Assembly: GCA_016776605.1 (NCBI GenBank)
Contig: JADHTB010000002.1
Span: 318,842-382,841 of the forward strand
DNA from: Alphaproteobacteria bacterium
GTDB lineage: Bacteria > Pseudomonadota > Alphaproteobacteria > GCA-2731375
Reading direction: 5' to 3'
Length of the DNA stretch: 64,000 bases
In this document: positions 45,750-53,648 of the stretch, in pieces
Numbering within the stretch: the first letter of the stretch is position 1
Layout of the letters: every line of letters begins with the position of its first letter
Program-made: the position numbers and the translations under genes
Notes under the pieces: generated by a model
The model's input: only the letters and a program-made list of their open reading frames with translations
Databases searched by the model: none
Told to the model about the DNA's origin: nothing

Positions 45750-46407
45750 AGCACAGGGCCAGATGATAGTGGGCCATGGCCGAGAAACCGGTATGCACGA
45801 CTTCGTCATTCATGGAAAAGACAAAGACGTTGTCGAAAAATAGCGCCATCAGGGCCTTTAGATCGGGCCCACGCTTGCAATTGATATGGCCGGCCTTGCT
45901 TTGCGCCGAGGCGTGTTCCTGGCTTTCCAGCGACGGCATACCAACGATCAGAACGCCATCATTGTTCAGGGAAGAGGCAATATTACGGACGAAATTCTGT
46001 TCCTGGGCAGCCGGAATATGTTCCAACACGTCAAGGCTGTAGGCCGCATCGAAGATCCCCGGATAAGGCCCGCTCAACATGTCGTGCACGGCGGCGGTCA
46101 ATGGCCAGTCCGGATGCATGCGCTGTTCAATATCCGCAATAAATACCGGATCAATGTCCAGAACCGTTAATTCGCCGGTTTCCTGCTGCACCACGCGGCT
46201 ACCAAAGCCGTCGCCGCAGCCGACCTCTACCACCCGGCGCTTGCCGCACAGCATTTTGGCGACGAATTTATAGCGCGACAGCAGGATCGCCAGACGGCGC
46301 GGATCGTCGCGCCAGACTTGGTTGGTCATCACGCCTAGATTATCAACGCCGGATTCCTCCGCTGCCCGCAGGCAATCTTCGTATTGTGCTTCCTTGGTCC
46401 GTGCCAT
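45730..46407 (-). CDS. Class I SAM-dependent methyltransferase (sugar cluster, copy 1)
   Basis: A 225-residue Rossmann-fold methyltransferase. SAM-binding motif I is VVEVGCGDGFGSRVV, motif II ELTVLDIDPVFIADI, and the post-core segment FDAAYSLDVLEHIPAAQEQNF is motif IV-like. The target is unknown; position suggests O- or C-methylation of a sugar or its nucleotide. It lies 20 bp after the second methyltransferase and overlaps the RmlD-like gene by 20 bp, consistent with one operon. Confidence 0.87.
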   Translation of the reverse strand: MARTKEAQYEDCLRAAEESGVDNLGVMTNQVWRDDPRRLAILLSRYKFVAKMLCGKRRVVEVGCGDGFGSRVVQQETGELTVLDIDPVFIADIEQRMHPDWPLTAAVHDMLSGPYPGIFDAAYSLDVLEHIPAAQEQNFVRNIASSLNNDGVLIVGMPSLESQEHASAQSKAGHINCKRGPDLKALMALFFDNVFVFSMNDEVVHTGFSAMAHYHLALCCGKRRV

Positions 46408-46427
46408 GTTTTTACCTAAATACCTGC

Positions 46428-47090
46428 CTATTCAAAGGTGATGTAGCCGTAATCGCCGTCATAACCAGCCTGTTGGAAGGCGAATTCCCATTCCGCCGGC
46501 ATCATGAATGCCCGGCAGGTGAGCTGCCAGTAAAGCAGGTTCGCCTTCTCCCGCTCGTTGCGATAACTTTCGATCGTAATGTGTTTTGGGCCCCGGCCGA
46601 CCCGTTGCATTTCCTGCAATGATGGATAAAGTTCATAATTAAAAAGATTGTGGAATGTATTGATTGAAAACACAAAATCAAATTCATCATCATCATATGG
46701 CAGGGTGGTGCAATTGCCCACCTTCAGGTTCGGGCGGACTTCTTCTTTGGCATTTTCAATGCCGTATTCGGAAATATCGATGCCGCTGACCTGGGCCCCT
46801 TCCAGGGCCTGGGTAAATTCATAGAGCAGAAAGCCCTTGCCGCAGCCAATATCGAGGATCTTGGCACCGGGCTGTAGGTTGTAATGGGCCACCATTGCCT
46901 CCGCCACCACCCGCCAGCGGCCATCATAATAATAGCCGCCGAAGCCATAACGCCGGTCGCCGTCCCAATAATCTTTGCCGAATTGGCCGGCGACTTCGGC
47001 GCATTCAGCCTTGTCATGCTCCACCACCCGCTGAACATAGTCTCGTTTGGTCGATTTATGCACGATACCGACGAAATCCACAAAAGCCAT
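46428..47090 (-). CDS. Class I SAM-dependent methyltransferase (sugar cluster, copy 2)
   Basis: A 220-residue methyltransferase with motif I ILDIGCGKGFLLYEF, motif II GIDISEYGIENAKEE and motif IV FDFVFSINTFHNLFNYE. It is not closely similar to copy 1. A Trp/Tyr-rich N-terminal segment (DYWDGDRRYGFGGYYYDGRW) precedes the fold. The high aromatic content suggests a bulky substrate pocket, but the acceptor is unknown. It is 8 bp downstream of the LIC12192-family gene. Confidence 0.87.
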   Translation of the reverse strand: MAFVDFVGIVHKSTKRDYVQRVVEHDKAECAEVAGQFGKDYWDGDRRYGFGGYYYDGRWRVVAEAMVAHYNLQPGAKILDIGCGKGFLLYEFTQALEGAQVSGIDISEYGIENAKEEVRPNLKVGNCTTLPYDDDEFDFVFSINTFHNLFNYELYPSLQEMQRVGRGPKHITIESYRNEREKANLLYWQLTCRAFMMPAEWEFAFQQAGYDGDYGYITFE

Positions 47091-47098
47091 GATACGTC

Positions 47099-47524
47099 CT
47101 AATACCCCTGCTGGGATGTGGCGGCGTGGCGGTCGACCATGAAGATATCTTCCAGGCGGGCCGCGTCCTCCGGCCCCCGGATCGCCATGTTTTCCAAAGC
47201 GCCGTGCAGATCGCCGCCGGTATCGAAGATCTGCTGGTACAAGGCGTGGCGCCGTTCGGCCCGGGCCGGCAACATGAACAGGGAAAAGCAGATAATTCCC
47301 TGGATGCGGTTCATCTCGCCCAGCACTGTATCAAGATTCATATAACAGGCATCCATGGCGTATTCCGTGGCGCTGAGCAGGTAATGCAGGCCATTGCGCT
47401 GGGCATAGTCGCGGACGACCAGATTTTGCACATGCTGCGGCCATTCCTGACCGCGCACGGCGCGGGAGGCGATATAACCGCGATGACCAAGGTGGTTATT
47501 CAACGAAACCTCCCGGCAGCTCAT
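47099..47524 (-). CDS. LIC12192 family sporadic carbohydrate cluster protein
   Basis: A 141-residue protein that I recognise as the LIC12192 family, described only from sporadic carbohydrate biosynthesis clusters. Characteristic text: GHRGYIASRAV, HVQNLVVRDYAQRNGLHYLL, IQGIICFSLFMLPARAERR and LHGALENMAIR. No enzyme motif is obvious. The alternating hydrophobic strands and Arg-rich helices suggest a small alpha/beta protein, perhaps an isomerase or accessory subunit (inference). It overlaps the 2OG oxygenase gene by 29 bp, so the two are tightly coupled. Confidence 0.8.
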   Translation of the reverse strand: MSCREVSLNNHLGHRGYIASRAVRGQEWPQHVQNLVVRDYAQRNGLHYLLSATEYAMDACYMNLDTVLGEMNRIQGIICFSLFMLPARAERRHALYQQIFDTGGDLHGALENMAIRGPEDAARLEDIFMVDRHAATSQQGY

Positions 47525-48323
47525 AGCTCATCCCAACGCGGCTGGCGGGACGAACGGTGATCGGTTCAAAGAATTCGCCCAGACGCTTGCCGGCATAGGG
47601 CGAAAACAACCCCTTGAAGCGGCAATTCATGGTCCAGCGGGTGCCGCCCTCGCGGTTGATGCGGTTGCCATGCATCAAATTCTGATTAAACAGCAGGACA
47701 TTGCCATAGGGCACGTCCAGCCAGACCAAATCATCTTCGATGTCGGTAAACAGATCGTCCGTATCGCCGCCATCGAAATCGGCCATGCGCGCTTCTACCG
47801 CCCGGCCTTTGTCCGGCGGCAGCAGAAACATGGTCTTGGTGTTGAAACAATCCACGAAGGGCAGCCAGACCACCACTTCGAACGGCGAGTCGCCATCCCA
47901 GACATCCGCATGTACGGCCAGAAGCGAGGAATCGTCCCCCGGCAGCTGGATCGACAGGTTCAGGCGCCGCTGCATGGCCAATTCGTTGCCAACGATGGTT
48001 TCCAATAACGGCCGGGCCAGTTCGAAATAGACCTGCCGGGCCCAAGGCAAATCGTTGATCCCATTGATCACCGCCATGCGCAGGGGGTTCAGGGCGGTGG
48101 CCTCGACCTGGCCATGAATATCGTCCAACAGAGCGCCTGGATTTTGTGGCGTGCCCAGTCCCAAATGCCGGGCCGCGATTTCCGCCATGGCCGCGCGCAG
48201 GCGATCCAACGCCGGCAAGTCCGCGACCGGTGCGATGACATAGCCGTGTTCAAGGAATTGCTCGCCCAAGGCGGCCTCGTCCTGGCGCAAAAAGCCATTC
48301 ACCCTCGGCAACGCGAAGTTCAT
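47496..48323 (-). CDS. Sporadic carbohydrate cluster 2OG-Fe(II) oxygenase
   Basis: A 275-residue Fe(II)/2OG oxygenase of the PhyH-like type found with LIC12192-family genes. The likely metal ligands are VHADVWDGDSPFEV (H-x-D), and the distal His is in NLMHGNRINREGGTRWTMNCRF, where an Arg for 2OG also occurs. It probably hydroxylates or epimerises a sugar intermediate. It overlaps the transketolase C subunit by 4 bp and the next gene by 29 bp. The pairing matches the known co-occurrence of the two families. Confidence 0.82.
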   Translation of the reverse strand: MNFALPRVNGFLRQDEAALGEQFLEHGYVIAPVADLPALDRLRAAMAEIAARHLGLGTPQNPGALLDDIHGQVEATALNPLRMAVINGINDLPWARQVYFELARPLLETIVGNELAMQRRLNLSIQLPGDDSSLLAVHADVWDGDSPFEVVVWLPFVDCFNTKTMFLLPPDKGRAVEARMADFDGGDTDDLFTDIEDDLVWLDVPYGNVLLFNQNLMHGNRINREGGTRWTMNCRFKGLFSPYAGKRLGEFFEPITVRPASRVGMSYELPGGFVE

Positions 48324-49264
48324 GCCACCTGCTCCCCCGCGCCGTTCAGAACATCGCGGATACTTTGGGCGATTTGCGGTCCCTGCAGGCCGTAATATTC
48401 CAACAACTCATCCTGCGTCCCGTATTTGTCGGCGAAGACATCTGGAATGCCCAGGCGCAGCAGACGGCTGACCGACGCAGGCGCCTTATCCAACAACAGA
48501 TCTCCCACCGCGCTACCCAGGCCACCGACCAGAGTGTGTTCTTCCACCGTGACCAGCAGCTCCACATCATCCAGGCGCGATAGAATAGCCGCTTCATCCA
48601 TGGGTTTGACTGTGTGCATGTGCAGAACCCCGCATTCGATGCCTTCGTCCGCCAGTTCCTTGGCCGCATGCATGGCCCGCGTGGAGGTGATGCCGGTACC
48701 GACGATCAAGACCTTGCCCGGTTGCCGCAGCATGATGGCACGGCCCATCTCGAAGCCATGGGCGGCATCCGAGACAATTTCGTCGCCGCCCTTGGCCAGA
48801 CGGATATAGCAGGGCCCGCTAAGATCAAGGGTCTGTGGCACCAGACGCGCCATCTCTTCCTTGTCGCAGGGCGCGAATACGGTCATCCGTGGCAAGGCGC
48901 GCAGGATGGCGATATCCTCGATCGCCAGATGGGTCGGCCCCAAGGGGGCATAAACCAGGCCGCCGCCATTGGCGATCAACTTCACCGGCAGATTGTGCAG
49001 ACACAGATCCACCGCCAACTGCTCGTAGCAGCGCCGGGTGATGAATGTGGCAATGGTATTGACGTAGGGAATGAAGCCTTCCATGGCCAAACCGGCCGCC
49101 ATGCCGATTAAATTCTGCTCCGAAACCCCTTCCATGAAGAAGCGGTCCGGCATCTCATCGCGGAATTGATCCAAGGTGCCGGCGCCAAGGTCGGAACCGA
49201 TGAAGACCACCCGTTCATCCTGTTTGGCAAGGTCGTAAACGACGTCAAGGCAGGTTTTACGCAT
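48320..49264 (-). CDS. Transketolase-like C-terminal subunit (Pyr + C domains)
   Basis: A 314-residue half-transketolase. MRKTCLDVVYDLAKQDERVVFIGSD opens the pyrimidine-binding domain. The catalytic Glu is in GVSEQNLIGMAAGLAMEG, and the C-terminal domain follows (VLIVGTGITSTRAMHAA, LLVTVEEHTLVGGLGSAV). Together with the N subunit encoded 2 bp upstream it would form a complete ThDP-dependent transketolase or DXS-like enzyme. Split transketolases often serve specialised sugar or secondary metabolism. Its product would feed the isomerase and kinase encoded in the same cluster. Confidence 0.92.
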   Translation of the reverse strand: MRKTCLDVVYDLAKQDERVVFIGSDLGAGTLDQFRDEMPDRFFMEGVSEQNLIGMAAGLAMEGFIPYVNTIATFITRRCYEQLAVDLCLHNLPVKLIANGGGLVYAPLGPTHLAIEDIAILRALPRMTVFAPCDKEEMARLVPQTLDLSGPCYIRLAKGGDEIVSDAAHGFEMGRAIMLRQPGKVLIVGTGITSTRAMHAAKELADEGIECGVLHMHTVKPMDEAAILSRLDDVELLVTVEEHTLVGGLGSAVGDLLLDKAPASVSRLLRLGIPDVFADKYGTQDELLEYYGLQGPQIAQSIRDVLNGAGEQVA

Positions 49265-49266
49265 GA

Positions 49267-50124
49267 TCAGTCTCCTATCGCCTGCAGGATTCCGTCAATC
49301 TCTGCCGCCGTCATGTTTGATTTGTGATGCCAGGCGGGATCGCCCTCGGCATGGGCCACGCCCCGGCTCTTGATGGTGTGGGCGATCACCGCATTGGGCC
49401 GGCCGGAGGCAAAGGGCAGGGTAGCAAATGTACGCCGCAGACCTTCCACGTCATGGCCGTCCACATTCCGTACGGCAAAGCCAAAGCTCTCCCATTTCGA
49501 GGTCAGGGGCTCCAGATCCTGGACAATCTCCGTACGCTCATAGGATTGCAGCTTGTTGTAATCGACGATGATGGTCAGGTTGTCCAGCTTGTGCTTGCCG
49601 GCAGCCATAGCCGCTTCCCAGACCGAGCCTTCATTAATTTCACCGTCACCAGTAACGACAAAAATGCGGTGTGCCGCGCCCTTCAGCTTGGCCGCTACCG
49701 CCATCCCTACGGCGATGGAGGGGCCGTGTCCCAGAGCCCCGGTCGAGGCTTCCACGCCAGGGACCTTGCCGGCGTCGGGATGGCCACCCAGGATACCGTC
49801 AAAGCGGCAAAAGCGGTCAAGCTCCGCCTTGGAGAAGTAGCCGTGGTCGGCCAGAATTGCATATTGCGCCAAACAGCCATGGCCCTTGGATAGCAAAAAA
49901 CGGTCCCGGTCTTCCCATTTATGCTGTTCGGGTTTGTGCGCCATGACGTCGTCATACAGCACACGCAGTATCTCGATCGCGGATAGGGCCGAACCCAGAT
50001 GGCCACGGCCGCCGCCGACCAAGGCGCGCACCACCAGACGGCGCAGATCGCGCGAGCGGCTGTCAAGTGCAACCGGCTCATATATGCTATGCGCTTCGCG
50101 CTCCAATGCGGCCAGATTAATCAT
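49267..50124 (-). CDS. Transketolase-like N-terminal subunit (PP domain)
   Basis: A 285-residue pyrophosphate-binding half of a split transketolase. The ThDP/Mg motif is GDGEINEGSVWEAAMAAGKHKL...VDYNKLQ, with the metal-binding Asp and Asn. GGGRGHLGSALSAIEIL and RDRFLLSKGHGCLAQYA carry substrate-phosphate and ThDP-contacting His residues. ATG 50124 (MINLAALE) was preferred; it overlaps the upstream phosphotransferase by 8 bp. Its C partner follows after 2 bp. Confidence 0.92.
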   Translation of the reverse strand: MINLAALEREAHSIYEPVALDSRSRDLRRLVVRALVGGGRGHLGSALSAIEILRVLYDDVMAHKPEQHKWEDRDRFLLSKGHGCLAQYAILADHGYFSKAELDRFCRFDGILGGHPDAGKVPGVEASTGALGHGPSIAVGMAVAAKLKGAAHRIFVVTGDGEINEGSVWEAAMAAGKHKLDNLTIIVDYNKLQSYERTEIVQDLEPLTSKWESFGFAVRNVDGHDVEGLRRTFATLPFASGRPNAVIAHTIKSRGVAHAEGDPAWHHKSNMTAAEIDGILQAIGD

Positions 50125-51178
50125 TTTCAAAAACCTCGTAGTTGGCGTCATCAATTTGACGCAGCATGGCCATTGCCTTGGCCAATTGGTTATTCAGGGC
50201 AGTTACCCGATCTCGATGGACGCCGGCATAGTCGCGGCCTAGCCAACGTTCGGGCAGGAATTCATTCAACAGGATCAGACACCAACGCAGGATATACAGC
50301 GGAAATTGCGCGCGCAGGCGGGCATCGAAGTGATGATCGCCGCCAAAGACCGCTGCGGCGCCCCGACGAAAACGGCGGCGCATTTCTACGTTCAGACTCA
50401 TGCCGGGGTGCAGTAGGAAGTCCGCCACCAGCTTGACGGGATCATCCCAGCCAAAATACTCAAAATCGACAAATACCAACCGGCCATCGCCCCGGCGAAT
50501 GGCATTGTGAAAACCGAAGTCCGAGGGCGACAGGGTTAAGTCGAATTGCGCCAGGGGCTGGGCGAAATCCATGCCATGCTCCTGATACTGCGCCATGGCC
50601 AGATCGCATTGTGTCTTGTAAACCGGAGCAAAGCTGTCGATTAGGAAGGGACGCAGGCGATCATCCTCTATCGCCAACAGTCGATCCAGACGGGTGTCTA
50701 TTTGCCGCGCCAGGTCCCCGCCGGACAGGCAGGCCTCTGATGCCAGGGGAAGCAGCTTTGCATCGGGTTGTTGCGCCAGGCGGTATAGATCAAGCACGAA
50801 ACACAGGGCCTCGAACAGATCACGTGGGGTGGGGTAGCCTACGGCATCACCCTCGACCCAGCCAAACAGGGCGCAGTGGCGTTCGGGGTCGCGGGCCACG
50901 GCGCGGGGCACCTGACGGTTCACCCCCTGGGCCCGCAAGAATGTCAGACCGCCGAATTCCGCGCCCAGGCGGTCGCGGTCGTCTCCGGGCCGTTGCAAAT
51001 AAGTTTTCAGGGCATAGCGCCGGCCATCCGCCGCATCGACCCGATACAGGCGATTATTTCCGCCGCCGTGTTGGCGGCTGACCTGGTGCACCGGACCGCC
51101 CAGCAACGCGGTTGCCGCCGCCTTGGCCGCCTCGGGTGTATCGATGTCAATGGCGCTACTGTTGGGGCCCAAAGACAT
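50117..51178 (-). CDS. Aminoglycoside/choline-kinase-type phosphotransferase
   Basis: A 353-residue protein of the APH/choline kinase fold. The nucleotide loop (SRQHGGGNNRLYRV) and Lys (RYALKTYLQ) are seen. The Brenner-type loop reads LTLSPSDFGFHNAI, with Ser in place of the usual HxD His, followed by VFVDFEYFGWDDPVKLVADF (DFG-like metal Asp). It could phosphorylate a sugar, an amino alcohol or a lipid head group. ATG 51178 lies inside the upstream HAD gene with GGAGG close by. Confidence 0.83.
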   Translation of the reverse strand: MSLGPNSSAIDIDTPEAAKAAATALLGGPVHQVSRQHGGGNNRLYRVDAADGRRYALKTYLQRPGDDRDRLGAEFGGLTFLRAQGVNRQVPRAVARDPERHCALFGWVEGDAVGYPTPRDLFEALCFVLDLYRLAQQPDAKLLPLASEACLSGGDLARQIDTRLDRLLAIEDDRLRPFLIDSFAPVYKTQCDLAMAQYQEHGMDFAQPLAQFDLTLSPSDFGFHNAIRRGDGRLVFVDFEYFGWDDPVKLVADFLLHPGMSLNVEMRRRFRRGAAAVFGGDHHFDARLRAQFPLYILRWCLILLNEFLPERWLGRDYAGVHRDRVTALNNQLAKAMAMLRQIDDANYEVFEND

Positions 51179-51809
51179 GCCCTCCAATTTCGTCCCAATG
51201 GCGGCATCGCAACAGATTGTCGCTGCTGGCCGTGGCCCCGTCTCTGGCCCCGTCCCTGGCCGCGATATCCGCCCCATGCGGGTCGTACAACACCGCGCGG
51301 GCGAAGCTGGGAAAGCCCGGTTCCGCGAAAACCTCTTCCAGGTCATCAATGAACCATCGGCAGTTCAATTGGGCGATCTTGGCGACCTTGGCCGCCCGGG
51401 TGTCTTCGAAATGGACATCATCGCGGTTTAATTGCAGACCCGTGGCGTCAAAAAAGCCGTGCGCTGCCATCCAGTTGGTCGCCGCCCGCCGCAAATCCGT
51501 GCCGTCTGAGGCAAAATTAGCGTGCCGGGTTTTGTGCGAGACGATGGATACGGCGACGCCCGATTGGCGGCAAAGCTGGATGAATTGCGCGACGCCATCC
51601 TGTAGTTCGGCATCACCCATGCGGCCGCCGTAGGCCTCAGCCTGCAGGCGCCGCCACGTCAACTCGCCCTCGGGACGCTGACGCAAGGCATCACGCAGGT
51701 CGCGTTTGCCCACTGGCGCCTGCTGAAATAGCCCGCGTTCCTCCGCCAATGTGGCGAACAACCCGTCATAACCCGCAATCGTGTTATCGAAATCGATGCC
51801 GATACGCAT
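51156..51809 (-). CDS. HAD-superfamily phosphatase, sugar cluster
   Basis: A 217-residue HAD-like protein. Motif I is MRIGIDFDNTIAGYD, with the two catalytic Asp. VSIVSHKT supplies motif II Ser/Thr-Lys, and CRWFIDDLEEVFAEP a motif IV-like Asp pair. It is not of GmhB type by sequence, but it could fill the same role, removing a phosphate from a sugar bisphosphate. The C-terminus is low-complexity (Arg/Asp/Gly/Ala repeats) and overlaps the phosphotransferase gene by 23 bp. It begins the second sub-operon, behind a 127-bp gap. Confidence 0.8.
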   Translation of the reverse strand: MRIGIDFDNTIAGYDGLFATLAEERGLFQQAPVGKRDLRDALRQRPEGELTWRRLQAEAYGGRMGDAELQDGVAQFIQLCRQSGVAVSIVSHKTRHANFASDGTDLRRAATNWMAAHGFFDATGLQLNRDDVHFEDTRAAKVAKIAQLNCRWFIDDLEEVFAEPGFPSFARAVLYDPHGADIAARDGARDGATASSDNLLRCRHWDEIGGHVFGPQQ

Positions 51810-51936
51810 ACCCTGCCGTCCTAACTATCTGAAAGATAGATAAGACTGATTAACGGCGAAATTGGTTAATATTGCCCTACGCCCAGTGAACATTTAGGCA
51901 ATAAGCTGATGGCCATTTTCGGGGCCGCCAAAATTC

Positions 51937-52968
51937 TTAATGCAACTCAATATCCTGCATTAGTTTGACGTTATAATATCTGGCGTCCGTCATGGGGTTA
52001 GGTACCTTGCCGGCGTCAAACGCGGTCGTCAGGCTGGCGACAGCATCATCGATGCTGTAGCGGGGGGTAAAACCCAATTCCTGCTGCATCTTCGCCGAGG
52101 AAACGTGGTAGGAGCGGTTGTCGTCGGTCGGGGTAGTGATGATATCCACCCCCTCGCCCACGTTCCGACGCACCATTTCGGCGATTTGACTGACCGTATG
52201 GTTCTCGTAACCGGCGTTGAATACCTTACCGTCTATCATCGCGTCGGGATATTGCAGACATTCGACGTACAGGTCCGTCATGTCCTCGATATTGATATTG
52301 GGCCGTTTCTGCTCGCCGCCGAATACCGTTATCTTGCCGTTGTTGATGGCGTGATTGGTCAGAATGTTGACTGTTAAGTCCAGACGCAGGCGTGGGGCAT
52401 AACCGCAAACCGTGGCCGGACGCAGGGTCAAGGTCACGAATCCCGGCTCGCGCTCGCGATCCAGGACCTCTTCGCACATAGCCTTGAATTTCGAATAGTC
52501 CGTCAAAGGCTCGAGAGCCAAATCCTCGGTTACGTTGTCGGTACTTTTGATGCCGTAGACCGAGGATGACGAAGCGTAGATGAAACGCATTACGCCTGCA
52601 TCCTTGGCGGCGCGGACCAGTGGCTGGAAGCAATCAAAATTGATCGACCGGCCCAGGTCCGGGTTCAATTCAAAACTGGGATCGTTGGAGATACAGGCCA
52701 GATGGATCACTGCATCGGCGTTTGCAACCGCCTGGGCCACGGCCTTGGGATCGCGGATATCGCCACGCACACAGGTAAGGTTGGGGTGCCCGCCCACACC
52801 GTTAAAAACCTCCATGCCATAGATGAACAGATCCAATACGGTCACATTATGTCCGGCCGCCAGCAGTTTCGGAATCAGGCACGATCCCACATAGCCGCCG
52901 CCGCCCGTCACCATGACATTCATTGTATTCTTGTCATTATTCATGCCGCTGTTCATGCCGTCGTTCAT
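51937..52968 (-). CDS. NAD-dependent sugar epimerase/dehydratase
   Basis: A 343-residue extended SDR. The Rossmann motif is VMVTGGGGYVGSCLIPKLL. The catalytic Ser and Tyr-x3-Lys are in YASSSSVYGIKS and LTDYSKFKAMCEE. LRPATVCGYAPRLRLDLTVN is the sugar-nucleotide binding stretch. It resembles HldD/GalE/NDP-heptose epimerase enzymes in position and fold. The N-terminus is an unusual Met/Asn-rich run (MNDGMNSGMNNDKN) with several possible starts. 52968 was taken because AGAGGGG precedes it and it overlaps the SIS gene by 4 bp. Confidence 0.88.
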   Translation of the reverse strand: MNDGMNSGMNNDKNTMNVMVTGGGGYVGSCLIPKLLAAGHNVTVLDLFIYGMEVFNGVGGHPNLTCVRGDIRDPKAVAQAVANADAVIHLACISNDPSFELNPDLGRSINFDCFQPLVRAAKDAGVMRFIYASSSSVYGIKSTDNVTEDLALEPLTDYSKFKAMCEEVLDREREPGFVTLTLRPATVCGYAPRLRLDLTVNILTNHAINNGKITVFGGEQKRPNINIEDMTDLYVECLQYPDAMIDGKVFNAGYENHTVSQIAEMVRRNVGEGVDIITTPTDDNRSYHVSSAKMQQELGFTPRYSIDDAVASLTTAFDAGKVPNPMTDARYYNVKLMQDIELH

Positions 52969-53648
52969 GCTGCGCCCCTCTTTTCCAGAAATTCGTTTAC
53001 AGGCAGTGCCGCCGGCCGGTTCCATAGGCCCGTTTGCGCCGACCAGCCCATGAAAATATCCAGCAGGGCATGGATCAGCCCGCCATGCACTACCTCGACA
53101 AAGCCATATTCGCCCGAAGGGACATAAAGATTGTAATCACCCAATTGGCGCAGTTTGTTGTCCGCGCCAATGCCTGAAAAGGTTAGGACGCCGCAGTCTT
53201 TGACGCGGGCCGCCTGCACGGCTTTGATGATGTTTTCCGAATTGCCGGAAGAAGATATGGCAATCAGAAGGTCACCCTTGGCGGCGAAATATTCGATCTG
53301 CTTGGCGAAAACCTGATCATAGCCTTCGTCATTACTAAGCGCGGTCAACGAGACCGCGTCATTAAAGGCCAAGGCCGGAACCTTGCCGTTCTTGGAAAAA
53401 TCCAACGCCATATGCGACGCGATGGCGGACGAGGCGCCATTGCCGATAAACATCACTTTGCCCTCGCCATCACGATGACGGGCAAACCGCTCGATCATGA
53501 TGGGGAACAGATCCGCCATGGCCATTTCGATGCCGTTGCCATCGGTGACCACGGTCTGTTCCGGCAGCCGGGCCAGCTCGGTAAAATAGTCGCTGACCCT
53601 GGCCTGCATGGCCGCGACGTTGTTGCCGTTCATTTTTTTACCCATCAT
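52965..53648 (-). CDS. SIS-domain isomerase, GmhA-like
   Basis: A 227-residue sugar isomerase (SIS) protein resembling phosphoheptose isomerase GmhA. The phosphate-sugar binding loop is MFIGNGASSAIASHMALDF, followed by LIAISSSGNSENIIKAV. The C-terminal YGFVEVVHGGLIHALLDIF carries the Glu and His expected for ketose-aldose isomerisation. In the GmhA reaction sedoheptulose-7-P becomes a D-heptose-7-P. Here a transketolase is encoded in the same operon, which could supply the ketose. It overlaps both neighbours by 4 bp. Confidence 0.87.
   Translation of the reverse strand: MMGKKMNGNNVAAMQARVSDYFTELARLPEQTVVTDGNGIEMAMADLFPIMIERFARHRDGEGKVMFIGNGASSAIASHMALDFSKNGKVPALAFNDAVSLTALSNDEGYDQVFAKQIEYFAAKGDLLIAISSSGNSENIIKAVQAARVKDCGVLTFSGIGADNKLRQLGDYNLYVPSGEYGFVEVVHGGLIHALLDIFMGWSAQTGLWNRPAALPVNEFLEKRGAA

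Noticed and set aside
52920-52970. Short tandem repeat (TTCATGCCG-like) suggesting a repeat array
   Set aside because: It is coding sequence for a Met/Asn-rich N-terminus; too short and irregular for CRISPR or phase variation.
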